Source of the DNA: Alphaproteobacteria bacterium
GTDB taxonomy: Bacteria; Pseudomonadota; Alphaproteobacteria; SHVP01
Direction of reading: 5' to 3'
Length of the DNA stretch: 64,000 bases
NCBI GenBank assembly: GCA_040216735.1
Contig: JAVJOO010000002.1
Coordinates: 771,118-835,117 of the forward strand
Shown here: one piece after another, positions 34,896 through 43,247 of the stretch
How the letters are laid out: each line of letters opens with the position of its first letter
How positions within the stretch are numbered: the stretch's first letter is position 1
Notes under the pieces: generated by a model
Database searches by the model: none
What the model was told of the DNA's origin: nothing
The model's input: the letters and a program-made list of their open reading frames with translations, nothing else
Translations under genes and position numbers: made by a program

Positions 34896-35666
34896 GTGGC
34901 CGCGACTCCCGCCCGCCGCCTTTGGGAGGCCCGCGTGGCCGGCCATACCCTGGCCGCCGCCGACATTGGCGGGATCGCCGACCAAGTCGCCGCCTACACC
35001 GTGCAAGACGCCATCACCGCACTCTCGGGCGCCCGTCCCATCGGCTGGAAGCTTGGCGCCACCAGCGCCGCGTCACAGGCCGCGCTTGGTCTGGACGGGC
35101 CCTTTTACGGTCCGTTGCTGGCGCCCTTCTGCGTGGCGAATGGGGCGACGGTTGCGGGGGCGTCGGCTTTCGGCCCCGGTGCCGAAGGCGAATTCGCGCT
35201 GACGCTGGGGACCGACTTGCCGCCGCGCGCGGTGCCCTACAGTGAGGCCGAAGTAGCCGACGCCGTCGCCTCGGTGTCACCCGCGTTGGAAATCGCCGGC
35301 ACGCGGTTAGCCGGCGGCTTGATCGGCGCCGACCCACGCCACCTCATCGCCGACGGTGCGGCCAACATCGCTTTCCTCCATGGCGATCCCGACGGTGCAT
35401 GGCGAGCGCGCGACCTCGCCCGCCACAGCGTCACGGTTTTCGTCAACGGCGAAGAAAAAGCGTCGGGCACCGGGGCGCAGGCCCTAGGCGGTCCCCTCAC
35501 GGCCCTGACCTGGTTCGCCAATACGCTGTCCCAACAGGGTCGCGGTCTCGTCGCGGGCGAAATCGTCACCACGGGTACCTGCACCGGGTTTTTTCCGCTC
35601 AAGTCGGGCGATGTCGTGCGCGCGGACTTCGGCGCCCTCGGCACCGTCAGTGCGACAATAACCTAG
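34896..35666 (+). CDS. 2-keto-4-pentenoate hydratase (FAH family)
   Basis: A 256-residue member of the fumarylacetoacetate hydrolase superfamily resembling MhpD/TesE/XylJ hydratases, which add water to 2-hydroxypenta-2,4-dienoates after meta cleavage of catechols. Features: YTVQDAITALSGARPIGWKLGATS near the N-terminus (the VQ..V and GWK-G motifs), GAEGEFALTLGTDLP with the metal-binding Glu pair, SPALEIAGTR, and C-terminal GTCTGFFPLKSGDVVRADFGALGTVSATI. GTG 34896 is inferred from the one-base gap to the preceding gene. No ring-cleavage dioxygenase is in the window, so its pathway partner lies elsewhere. Confidence 0.85.
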   Translation: MAATPARRLWEARVAGHTLAAADIGGIADQVAAYTVQDAITALSGARPIGWKLGATSAASQAALGLDGPFYGPLLAPFCVANGATVAGASAFGPGAEGEFALTLGTDLPPRAVPYSEAEVADAVASVSPALEIAGTRLAGGLIGADPRHLIADGAANIAFLHGDPDGAWRARDLARHSVTVFVNGEEKASGTGAQALGGPLTALTWFANTLSQQGRGLVAGEIVTTGTCTGFFPLKSGDVVRADFGALGTVSATIT

Positions 35667-35675
35667 GCCGAACGC

Positions 35676-36365
35676 TCACCCGATCGTCGCGACCAACCAT
35701 TGTTGCAGCGGCCACACCTGGCGGTAGACCGTCACGCAATAGTCCATCGCCTTCGCCGTGTAGATCTCCTTGGGCACCTTGGTGGTGAACCCGAAGTAAA
35801 GCGCGTTGTGCAGCAATAGATCGGCGTTGGCGTGTTCCTGATCGAAGCCACGCGGCACTTTCTTGTAGTGCGCGCCGCCGATGTCGATGCCCTTCAGCTT
35901 GGCGATCTTGTCGTAGGCCTTGCGTCCCGCCGCCCCTTTCTTAGGCTCGACGAGCGCCTTGCGGTACGCGTCGAGCTGTTTGGGTCCGAACATGTGCATG
36001 CCGGCCCCCAGCGTCAGTTCGTCGCCGCTGAGGCCGAAGTAAAACCCAGGGCATTCGCGCGACCGTCCGGCTCCTTGCCAGAACCACAGCCCCATATAGG
36101 TCTTGTACGGTGTCTTGTCCTTGGAGAAGCGCGTGTCACGGTTGATCCGCATGATCGAACCGTTGACCTTCGGTTCGGCGTGGATGTCAGGCGATATCTT
36201 GGCAAGCTTCGGACCGATCGCCGCGACGAAATCCTTGCACGGTTCCAGCAAACCGTTCTCGTAGTCGCCGCGGTGGGCGTCGAACCATGTCTTGGAGTTG
36301 TTCTGCGCGAGGCCCTTGAGGAAGGTTGTCGCAGCCTTTGGAAATCCGTTGAAAGTCGTCGTCAT
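35676..36365 (-). CDS. DUF2461 family protein
   Basis: A 229-residue soluble protein typical of DUF2461 (TIGR02453): FLKGLAQNNSKTWFDAHRGDYE at the N-terminus, MRINRDTRFSKDKTPYKTYMGLWFW (the family's central R-x-x-RD-RFS-DK-PYKT), PGFYFGLSGDELTLGAGMHMF, and a C-terminal KVPRGFDQEHANADLLLH. Function is unknown. The N-KTWFDAH and RD-RFSKDK-PYK motifs are highly conserved and suggest a ligand site. It is transcribed alone, divergent from the SDR gene, with a short AT-rich stretch (TTATATTA) between them. Confidence 0.85.
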   Translation of the reverse strand: MTTTFNGFPKAATTFLKGLAQNNSKTWFDAHRGDYENGLLEPCKDFVAAIGPKLAKISPDIHAEPKVNGSIMRINRDTRFSKDKTPYKTYMGLWFWQGAGRSRECPGFYFGLSGDELTLGAGMHMFGPKQLDAYRKALVEPKKGAAGRKAYDKIAKLKGIDIGGAHYKKVPRGFDQEHANADLLLHNALYFGFTTKVPKEIYTAKAMDYCVTVYRQVWPLQQWLVATIG

Positions 36366-36437
36366 GGCTCCGCTCCCTTAATCTTGCCGTTATATTAGGC
36401 CCCAAGTCGGCAACGATTGGCATCACCGGGGAGAGAA

Positions 36438-37160
36438 ATGATGGCAAAAAGACAGCGGAGCGCTTGCATTGTTGGCGCCGCCGGCGGCATCGGCCGCGCC
36501 ACGACCGCGCGGCTCGCCCAGGAGGGCTACGGCCCGCTGATTTGCATGGACCTCGCGGATTCCGGCGTCGAGGCGCTGGCCGCGGCACATGGTGCGGTCG
36601 CGCTCCCGATCGATCTGCGCGATCCCGCCAGCGTGCCGGCGGCCTTCGCCAAGGCCCGCGAAGTGTGCGCGAGCGTCGATGTCGTGGTGCTGGTCGCCGG
36701 GATCGTCGAGAACAAGCACCTCGACACCATGACACTCGATCTGTGGCAAGACATCCTCACGGTCAATCTCACAGGCATGTTCGCCTGCGCCAAGGCGGCC
36801 GACCCGTGGATCGCCGACGGCGGTCGTATGGTGCTGTTGGGTTCAATGGCGGGTCACGCCGCGAGCCGCGTGACCGGTCCGGCCTATAGCGCCTCGAAGG
36901 GCGGGATCGAAGCCTTCACAAAATATCTCGGACGCTATTTCGCGCCGCGCGGCATCACCGCCAATTGCATCGCGCCGGGGCCGATCGACACGCCGATGCT
37001 CGACGCCCACCCGCCCGAGCGGATGAAGGATGTGATTGCGGCGGTCCCGATGGGCCGCCTTGGCGCGGCAGACGAAGTCGCCGCGCTTATCGCCTATTTG
37101 GCCTCGCCCGATGCCGGCTATACCTCCGGTGCGGTCATCAATATTTCGGGAGGTCTCTAG
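36438..37160 (+). CDS. Short-chain dehydrogenase/reductase
   Basis: A 240-residue classical SDR: nucleotide motif VGAAGGIGR, Asp in CMDLADS (favouring NAD+), VLVAG in place of NNAG, catalytic Ser in LLGSMAGHAA, YSASK, and PGPIDTPML. Resembles FabG-like 3-oxoacyl reductases and other sugar or hydroxy-acid dehydrogenases; no specific substrate can be assigned. A GGGGAGAG ribosome site favours ATG 36438 (or 36441, three bases on). It lies alone between DUF2461 and the YHS gene. Confidence 0.85.
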   Translation: MMAKRQRSACIVGAAGGIGRATTARLAQEGYGPLICMDLADSGVEALAAAHGAVALPIDLRDPASVPAAFAKAREVCASVDVVVLVAGIVENKHLDTMTLDLWQDILTVNLTGMFACAKAADPWIADGGRMVLLGSMAGHAASRVTGPAYSASKGGIEAFTKYLGRYFAPRGITANCIAPGPIDTPMLDAHPPERMKDVIAAVPMGRLGAADEVAALIAYLASPDAGYTSGAVINISGGL

Positions 37161-37234
37161 CCGCAGCCTGCGTCCGTGAGGGTCCCGTGACATTGTTTGG
37201 ACAATTCTGGGGCCGGGACACATAGGAGGACGCC

Positions 37235-37702
37235 ATGCGGCAACTCATTCACCTTACTGCGGTTCTGGCGGCGGTCGTTATCGTCTCGCTCACCGCTTCG
37301 GTTGCGAGCGCGCAAACCCGTGTCGTCAACCAAAGCCAAGGCGTCGCGATCAAGGGTTACGATCCTGTGGCCTACTTTACCCAAAGCGACGCGGTGAAGG
37401 GCGATGCGACCCACCGCCATATCTGGAACGACGCTACGTGGTTGTTTGCAACGGCAGCCAACCGCGATGCCTTCGCGGCTGATCCGGAAAAATTCGCGCC
37501 GCAATACGGCGGCTACTGCGCCTATGCCATGTCGCGCAACTACATCGCCGACATCACGCCGACTGCCTGGAAGATCGTCGAGGGCAAGCTCTATCTCAAT
37601 AACTCGCGGCCGGTGCACGTATGGTGGCAGGCCGATATCGTCGGCAACATCGCCCAGGCCGACACGAACTGGCCCGGCAAGCGCAGCGAACTCGCCAACT
37701 AA
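37235..37702 (+). CDS. Secreted YHS-domain protein
   Basis: A 155-residue exported protein: signal peptide (LIHLTAVLAAVVIVSLTASVASA), then a YHS-like domain with VAIKGYDPVAYFTQSDAVKGDATHRHIWNDATWLFATAANRDAFAADPEKFAPQYGGYCAYAMS. The YDPVAYF start and YGGYCA end are the recurrent YHS signatures, with the Cys a possible metal ligand. Similar periplasmic proteins occur in many Alphaproteobacteria without known role; YHS domains bind metals in other contexts. The AGGAGG site before ATG 37235 is excellent. Confidence 0.82.
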   Translation: MRQLIHLTAVLAAVVIVSLTASVASAQTRVVNQSQGVAIKGYDPVAYFTQSDAVKGDATHRHIWNDATWLFATAANRDAFAADPEKFAPQYGGYCAYAMSRNYIADITPTAWKIVEGKLYLNNSRPVHVWWQADIVGNIAQADTNWPGKRSELAN

Positions 37703-37765
37703 TCCGGTGGGTTTGTGCCCCGGCATTCGCGGGGTAAGGTCGGCGAAACCAAAGGGGATACGCGC

Positions 37766-38557
37766 GTGATTGTCGAACAGATCTGGACCGCCAACAGCTA
37801 TCGCAACTTCAACTATCTGATCGCCTGCCCGGAAACCGGCGAAGCGCTCGCGATCGATCCGCTCGATCATGAAAAGTGTCTGGCGCGTGCCAAGGACAAG
37901 GGCTGGACGATCACCCAGGTGCTCAACACCCACGAACATGGCGATCACATCGGTGGCAACAAGCAGGTCGTCGCGGCGACCGGTGCCAAACTGCTCGCCC
38001 ACAAGAACGCGAAGGACAAGATCCCCGGAATCGACGTCGGGCTCGGCGCGGGCGATATCGTCAAGGTCGGCAAAACCGTGGTCCTCGAGTCGCTCGACAC
38101 CCCGGGCCACACCATGAGCCACGTCTGCCTGCTCTCGCATACCGATCAGCCCGGCCTGTTTTGCGGCGACACCCTGTTCAATGCGGGCGCCGGCAACTGC
38201 AAGGGCGGCGGTCATCCGGTCGAACTCTATGCCACCTTCACCGGCCAACTCGACAAACTGCCCGACAGCACGTTGATCTATCCGGGTCACGACTACATTG
38301 CCAACAACCTCGAATTCACCTTGGACCGCGAACCCGACAACGCGCGCGCCAAGGAACTCCTGGCCGAGATCGCGGACCAGGACCTCGACCACGCGATGGT
38401 CACCACCCTGGCGTTGGAAAAGGAAATCAACACCTTCTTCCGGCTCCACAGCCCCAGCGTCATCGCCCGTCTGCGCGAGGCCTATCCCGACCTCCCGGCC
38501 AACCCGTCGGCAAAGGACGTCTTCGTCAAACTGCGCGAGCTGCGCAACAGCTGGTAG
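37766..38557 (+). CDS. Metallo-beta-lactamase-fold hydrolase (hydroxyacylglutathione hydrolase-like)
   Basis: A 263-residue glyoxalase II-type enzyme. The binuclear metal motif THEHGDHIGG (HxHxDH) is followed by LESLDTPGHTMSHV, FCGDTLFNAGAGN (bridging Asp) and YPGHDYIANNLEF (last His). The C-terminal helical part with RAKELLAEIADQ and FFRLHSPSVIARL resembles glyoxalase II. Expected reaction: hydrolysis of S-D-lactoylglutathione or a related glutathione thioester in the cytoplasm. GTG 37766 follows an AAAGGGGA site, starting the protein at VIVEQIWTANSY. It is followed 8 nt later by the maleylacetate reductase gene, so cotranscription is likely. Confidence 0.88.
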   Translation: MIVEQIWTANSYRNFNYLIACPETGEALAIDPLDHEKCLARAKDKGWTITQVLNTHEHGDHIGGNKQVVAATGAKLLAHKNAKDKIPGIDVGLGAGDIVKVGKTVVLESLDTPGHTMSHVCLLSHTDQPGLFCGDTLFNAGAGNCKGGGHPVELYATFTGQLDKLPDSTLIYPGHDYIANNLEFTLDREPDNARAKELLAEIADQDLDHAMVTTLALEKEINTFFRLHSPSVIARLREAYPDLPANPSAKDVFVKLRELRNSW

Positions 38558-38565
38558 ATCGCCGA

Positions 38566-39636
38566 ATGCGCGCGTTCACTTACGACGCGTTGCCGGTTCG
38601 GGTTGTTTTCGGCGCGGGCACGCTAGCCCAGCTCCCGGATGAAGTTGCTCGCCTCGGCCTTTCTCGTATTCTTGTTCTATCGACGCCGGGTCAAAACGCG
38701 TTGGGCCAGCGCGCGGCGGACCTGCTCGGCAACGCGGCCGCCGGTCTCCATCCCCATGCCAAGATGCACGTGCCGGCCGACGTGGCCGCCGCCGCCGTGG
38801 CCGAGGCGCGGGCAACCCACGCTGACGGCGTCGTGGTGGTCGGTGGCGGTTCGGCGGTCGGCTTGGGCAAGATCGTCGCCCGCGATCTCGGTCTTCCCGT
38901 TGTCGCCGTGCCCACAACCTACGCCGGGTCCGAAATGACGCCGATCTGGGGCCTCACCGAGAACGGCGTGAAAACCACCGCGCGCGATCCCCGGGTACTG
39001 CCGCGCAGCGTGATCTACGATCCCGAACTTACCCTCGGCTTGCCGCCGGCGGTGTCCGCGACCAGCGGGATGAACGCCATGGCCCACGCGGTCGAAGCGC
39101 TCTACGCGCCCGACGCCAATCCGATCACCTCGACCATGGCCGAACAAAGCATCGCCGCCCTGGCGCGCGGATTGCCGCGCGTGATCGCCGAGCCCACCGA
39201 CATCGACGCGCGCGCCGATGCGCTCTACGGCGCCTGGCTGGCCGGGGTCACCCTGGGCACCGTCACCGTTGGCCTCCATCATAAACTCTGCCACACCCTG
39301 GGCGGATCGTTCGATTTGCCCCATGCCGACGTCCATACGGTCGTCTTGCCCTTCGCTGCCGCCTATAACGCCGCCGCCGCACCGGCGGCGATGACGCGCG
39401 TGGCAGCGGCGCTTGGAACCGATGACGCGCCGGGTGGCCTCTACGATCTTGCGCACAATCTTGGCGCACCAACGTCGCTCGCGGCACTGGGGATGAAAAA
39501 GTCCGACCTTGACCGCGCCGCCGATCTCGCGGTGGCCAAGCCCTACCCAAACCCGGCGACCATCACCCGCGACGGCATTCGTGCCCTCCTCGACGCTGCG
39601 TTCAGCGGCCGGCGGCTACCACCGACCATGCTCTAG
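38566..39636 (+). CDS. Maleylacetate reductase (iron-type alcohol dehydrogenase family)
   Basis: A 356-residue NAD(P)H-dependent enzyme of the Fe-ADH/DHQS-like superfamily. The nucleotide site VVVGGGSAVGLGKIVARDLG, PTTYAGSEMTPIWGLTE, SGMNAMAHAVEALYAPDANP and HHKLCHTLGGSFDLPHADVH match maleylacetate reductases (MacA, TcbF type), which convert maleylacetate to 3-oxoadipate in degradation of (chloro)aromatics and resorcinol. Metal-binding residues are less complete than in true Fe-ADHs, as normal for this group. ATG 38566 was chosen; the frame is open upstream but overlaps the hydrolase gene. No hydroxyquinol dioxygenase is in the window. Confidence 0.9.
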   Translation: MRAFTYDALPVRVVFGAGTLAQLPDEVARLGLSRILVLSTPGQNALGQRAADLLGNAAAGLHPHAKMHVPADVAAAAVAEARATHADGVVVVGGGSAVGLGKIVARDLGLPVVAVPTTYAGSEMTPIWGLTENGVKTTARDPRVLPRSVIYDPELTLGLPPAVSATSGMNAMAHAVEALYAPDANPITSTMAEQSIAALARGLPRVIAEPTDIDARADALYGAWLAGVTLGTVTVGLHHKLCHTLGGSFDLPHADVHTVVLPFAAAYNAAAAPAAMTRVAAALGTDDAPGGLYDLAHNLGAPTSLAALGMKKSDLDRAADLAVAKPYPNPATITRDGIRALLDAAFSGRRLPPTML

Positions 39637-39668
39637 CGCGATTCGTTTGCGGCGATTGCCGGTGGGGC

Positions 39669-41990
39669 CTACCGCGCTTTGCGCAGCCGGCTCACCATCG
39701 GCGGCGGTGTGAACACGCGTACCGGCGGCGGGGTGCCGTCGAATTTTTCGATTTGCACCAGCGCCGAATGGGCACTCGGCCCTTGGGCCAATTTGGACGT
39801 ACCCTTGTCCATCGTCAGCACGTTGGGATTACCGTGCGCCTCCAGGCCGCCCGGCTCGACCGGGTCGTACCACGCACCGGTCGGCAACTGGACCACGCTG
39901 GCCTGGACGCCGTCGGTCACGACGGCCCCGGCCAGGCAGGCGCCGCGGTCGTTGAACACGCGCACGATATCGCCGTCCGCGATGCCCCGCGCGGCGGCAT
40001 CGCTGGGGTGAATCAAAATCGGCTCACGGCCCTTCACCTTGCTCGCCTGGGCATAGCCGCCGTTGTCGTATTGGCTGTGCAACCGCGTGCGCGGCTGGTT
40101 CGATATCAAATGCAACGGAAACTGTGCGGCCCGCGGCGACCCCAGCCATTCGGCGGGCGCCATCCACGTCGGGTGCGGCGGGCAGTCGTCATAGCCGAAC
40201 GACGCGATCGTCTCGGAATAGATTTCGATCTTGCCGCTGGGTGTCTTCAGCGGCGCGGCCTCGGGGTCGGCGCGGAAGCCCTCCATCAAGGTCACGCGGC
40301 GGTCGGCCACCGGCAATTCGATTTCGCCCTGTTTCCAGAACGTCTCGAAGTCGGGCACCTCGATGTTCTGCTCGGCGCTCGACTGGCGAAACCGGTTGTA
40401 GAGGTAACGCAGCCAGCCCATTTCGTCGCGCCCCTCGCTATAGGCCTCGCGCACCCCGAAGCGATCCGCCAGCCCGCCGTAAATCTCGAAGTCGCTGCGC
40501 GACTCGCCAACGGGGGCCACAGCGCGTTGCATGGCAAACAGGTACTTGTCCGAGTAGGCGCTGCCGATGTCGTTGCGTTCCAGTGCCGTGGTCGCCGGAA
40601 ACACGATGTCGGCGTGACGCGCCAGGCTGTTCCACCAGGGCTCGTTGACAATGATCGTGTCGGGTTGCTGCCATGCCCGCACCAATCGGTTGAGGTCCTG
40701 GTGGTGGTGGAAGGGATTGCCGCCACACCAAAAGATCAACCGCGTATCGGGGAAGACGACCTTCTCGCCGTTGTAGTCGATGGTGCCGCCCGGGTTCAGC
40801 AGCATGTCGGCGATCCGCGCCACCGGGATAAATCGGTTCAGCGGATTGTGCCCCGAAGACAAATAGGGTCCCGCGATTTTCGGTTCGCTACTCCCGATAT
40901 TGGAGACCGCGCCGTAGCCAAAGCCAAACCCGCCGCCCGGTAGGCCGATCTGGCCCAGCATTGCGGCCAACGTGATCAACATCCAATAGGGTTGCTCGCC
41001 GTGGTCGCCGCGCTGCAACGACCAAGCGGCTGTCAACAGGGTACGGCCCGCCGCCATGCGCCGCGCCAGCGCTCGGATATCCTCGGCGGCCAAACCGGAA
41101 ATGCCGGCGGCCCAATCGGCATCCTTGGGCGTCCCGTCGGTCTCGCCCAGCAAATACGGCGCGAACCGGTCGAACCCGGTGGCGCAGCGATTCAAGAATG
41201 CGACGTCGTGCAGGTTCTCGCGCACCAACGTGTGCGCGAGGCCCAGCATCACGGCGGTATCGGTATTGGGACGCGGTGTCAGCCATTCGGCTTTCGCAAA
41301 GTCCGCAATATCCTCGCGTACCGGTCCGATGTTCATGAAGGTGACATCGTTATTGCCGCAAGTCTTGAGCCATTCTGATACCCGGTGACGGCCGACGCCG
41401 CCGCCATCAACCTGCGCGTTCTTCAACGGTACGCCGCCGAAGGCCACGACGAGATCGGTGTGCTCGGCAATCACCGACCACGAGGTCATGTTCTGATAGA
41501 CCCAGGTCCAATCGCCCACGACATGCGGCACGATGGTTTGCGCTGCGGCCAAACTGTAGGAGTTGACCGACTTCACATTGCCGCCGATCAGGTTGAGGAA
41601 GCGGCGCATATGCGATTGGGCGTGATGGAAACACCCGGCGCTGCCCCATCCATAGCTGCCGGCGTAGATCGACTCGTTGCCGAAAGTTGTCCGTACGCGC
41701 TCGGTCTCGGCGGCGGCAAGGTCCAGTGCGCGGTCCCACGACACCGGCACGAACGGTTCGGCGCCGCGCTTACCCTTGGGCCCGTTCGGTCCGTTCTCCA
41801 ACCACCCCGCCCGAACCATGGGTTGTTGAATCCGCAGATCGTCTTGGATCGCCCGCGCCATGCCCGCCCCGATCGGCGAGGGGTCGGGGTCGGCGGCAAT
41901 CGGATTTAAGGCGGTGAGTTTGCCGTCCACGACCTCGGCGTCGTAGCTGCCCCAATGGGTTGCGGTGCGGAATGTCTGCGGCGGTGCCAT
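39669..41990 (-). CDS. DMSO-reductase-family molybdoenzyme (biotin sulfoxide reductase-like)
   Basis: A 773-residue molybdopterin enzyme without a Tat signal, hence cytoplasmic. The N-terminal ATHWGSYDAEVVDGKLTALNPI opens directly into the cofactor domains with no 4Fe-4S cysteines, and the molybdenum-ligating Ser lies in YGWGSAGCFHHAQSHMRRFLN, as in BisC, TorA and DorA. Other markers are FGGVPLKNAQVDGGGVGRH and the C-terminal molydopterin-binding domain (LHLISNQPRTRLHSQYD, HPSDAAARGIADGDIVRVFNDRGACLAG). The likely job is reduction of biotin, methionine or similar sulfoxides. ATG 41990 is taken over the in-frame ATG 41999; further upstream would overlap the flavoprotein gene. It ends a three-gene operon. 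Confidence 0.9.
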   Translation of the reverse strand: MAPPQTFRTATHWGSYDAEVVDGKLTALNPIAADPDPSPIGAGMARAIQDDLRIQQPMVRAGWLENGPNGPKGKRGAEPFVPVSWDRALDLAAAETERVRTTFGNESIYAGSYGWGSAGCFHHAQSHMRRFLNLIGGNVKSVNSYSLAAAQTIVPHVVGDWTWVYQNMTSWSVIAEHTDLVVAFGGVPLKNAQVDGGGVGRHRVSEWLKTCGNNDVTFMNIGPVREDIADFAKAEWLTPRPNTDTAVMLGLAHTLVRENLHDVAFLNRCATGFDRFAPYLLGETDGTPKDADWAAGISGLAAEDIRALARRMAAGRTLLTAAWSLQRGDHGEQPYWMLITLAAMLGQIGLPGGGFGFGYGAVSNIGSSEPKIAGPYLSSGHNPLNRFIPVARIADMLLNPGGTIDYNGEKVVFPDTRLIFWCGGNPFHHHQDLNRLVRAWQQPDTIIVNEPWWNSLARHADIVFPATTALERNDIGSAYSDKYLFAMQRAVAPVGESRSDFEIYGGLADRFGVREAYSEGRDEMGWLRYLYNRFRQSSAEQNIEVPDFETFWKQGEIELPVADRRVTLMEGFRADPEAAPLKTPSGKIEIYSETIASFGYDDCPPHPTWMAPAEWLGSPRAAQFPLHLISNQPRTRLHSQYDNGGYAQASKVKGREPILIHPSDAAARGIADGDIVRVFNDRGACLAGAVVTDGVQASVVQLPTGAWYDPVEPGGLEAHGNPNVLTMDKGTSKLAQGPSAHSALVQIEKFDGTPPPVRVFTPPPMVSRLRKAR

Positions 41991-42016
41991 GGGCGGCATC
42001 CTAGCAGAGTGGCGAT

Positions 42017-43216
42017 TTAGAAGTAGGGGTTCCCCGGCTCCAGCCCGAAGCTGGCGCGCCCAAAGGGCAAGGCATTGGGCTCCCACGACATCAGCCCATG
42101 CGAGGCCAACGCGTTCATATCGCGCGCGCGCATTTGCACGGGGTGGTCGTCTTTCTGCCCCGGAACGCCCATCGCCATAACCAGACGGTCGACCGCGCGG
42201 CGGCACAGTTGCGCGGCAAAGGCGACATCGCGTTTGAAGCGGACCCGCTGCATTCGCTCCAGTGTACCGCCGGCCCGCGCGGTGGCATTGATGTCGTCGA
42301 GATCCGCTGCGATCAGCGCCTGGGCCGCGTCGATCTCGGCCGCGGCTTCGGCGATCTTCAGTTGCAAGGGTGCATGCTCGGCTAGTTTGTCGGCCGACAG
42401 CACCCCCATGCGCCCCTGCATCGATGCGAGGTACGCAGCCAAGGTGCCTCGAGCGACACCGAAACACGGTCCGATCGTGGTGAATGATCCCACCCCCATC
42501 ATCGGTAGCCGGTAGAGGGGCGCGTGGTTGACCGCCGTCCCCGGCGCGCGACCAAGATTGGCGTCGTCGAAGCCTAGTTCGCGGTGGCGCGGCACGAAGG
42601 CACCGTTAATCTTGAGGTCGTTGGTGCCGGTTCCCTTCAACCCGCTGGAATGCCAGGTATCCAACACCGCGAAGTCACGGCGCGGGACCAGCACCGTCGT
42701 CATCCGCGGCGCGTCGCCGCCCTCTGCCACGGGCGCCAACACGATGACCCAATCGGCATGGTCTATCCCGCTCGCGTAGTGCCAGGTGCCGGACAATCGG
42801 TACCCGTCCCCCTCGGGCACCGCGGTGACGTCGCGATGGGCGTAGGCCGACGACACCATGGCGCTGGGATCCTCGCCCCACACATCGTCCTGGGCCTGCG
42901 CCGGAAACATGCCGATGATCCAATGGTGGCTTGCCACAACGCTCGCGATCCAGGCCGAGGAGGCGCAGCCTTCGGCGAGCTTCGCCGACACGTGCACCAA
43001 GGCGCCGAAGTCCAACTCAAACCCGCCGCACCGCGCCGGTTGCTGCGCCTTGAAAAAGCCCGCGGCCCGAAAGTCGGCCACGGTCGCGTCGGGCAATTTG
43101 CGCAAGGCGTTGGTCTCGGCCGCGCGGGACTCCAGCACCGGCACGAGGTCGGCCGCCCGCGCGATTAGCTCGTCGAGGGTCGTCACATCGGTTGGGGTAT
43201 CGGGTGCGGCACTCAT
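42017..43216 (-). CDS. Acyl-CoA dehydrogenase-like flavoprotein (group D monooxygenase type)
   Basis: A 399-residue protein with the acyl-CoA dehydrogenase fold: helical N-terminus (RKLPDATVADFRAAGFFKAQQPARCGGFELD), middle beta domain (YRLSGTWHYASGIDHADWVIV, WHSSGLKGTGTNDLKINGAFVP) and C-terminal helices. The segment W-x-YASG-x-x-A and lack of the catalytic Glu base place it nearer to flavin-dependent monooxygenases such as HsaA, HpaH (C2) or DszC than to true dehydrogenases. Such enzymes need a separate flavin reductase, not seen nearby. It lies 26 nt before the molybdoenzyme gene and 31 nt after the quinone oxidoreductase gene. Confidence 0.85.
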   Translation of the reverse strand: MSAAPDTPTDVTTLDELIARAADLVPVLESRAAETNALRKLPDATVADFRAAGFFKAQQPARCGGFELDFGALVHVSAKLAEGCASSAWIASVVASHHWIIGMFPAQAQDDVWGEDPSAMVSSAYAHRDVTAVPEGDGYRLSGTWHYASGIDHADWVIVLAPVAEGGDAPRMTTVLVPRRDFAVLDTWHSSGLKGTGTNDLKINGAFVPRHRELGFDDANLGRAPGTAVNHAPLYRLPMMGVGSFTTIGPCFGVARGTLAAYLASMQGRMGVLSADKLAEHAPLQLKIAEAAAEIDAAQALIAADLDDINATARAGGTLERMQRVRFKRDVAFAAQLCRRAVDRLVMAMGVPGQKDDHPVQMRARDMNALASHGLMSWEPNALPFGRASFGLEPGNPYF

Positions 43217-43247
43217 CGCAGGATCATAGCAGGATGAACGGTCCGCT

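Noticed and set aside
37876-38565. Open frame upstream of the maleylacetate reductase start.
   Set aside because: It overlaps the metallo-hydrolase gene in another frame and contains no reductase motif; the true N-terminus starts at 38566.
42000-42467. Upstream extension of the molybdoenzyme frame on the minus strand.
   Set aside because: It lies antisense-free but inside the flavoprotein gene in another frame, has no molybdopterin or Tat motif, and the family start fits 41990.
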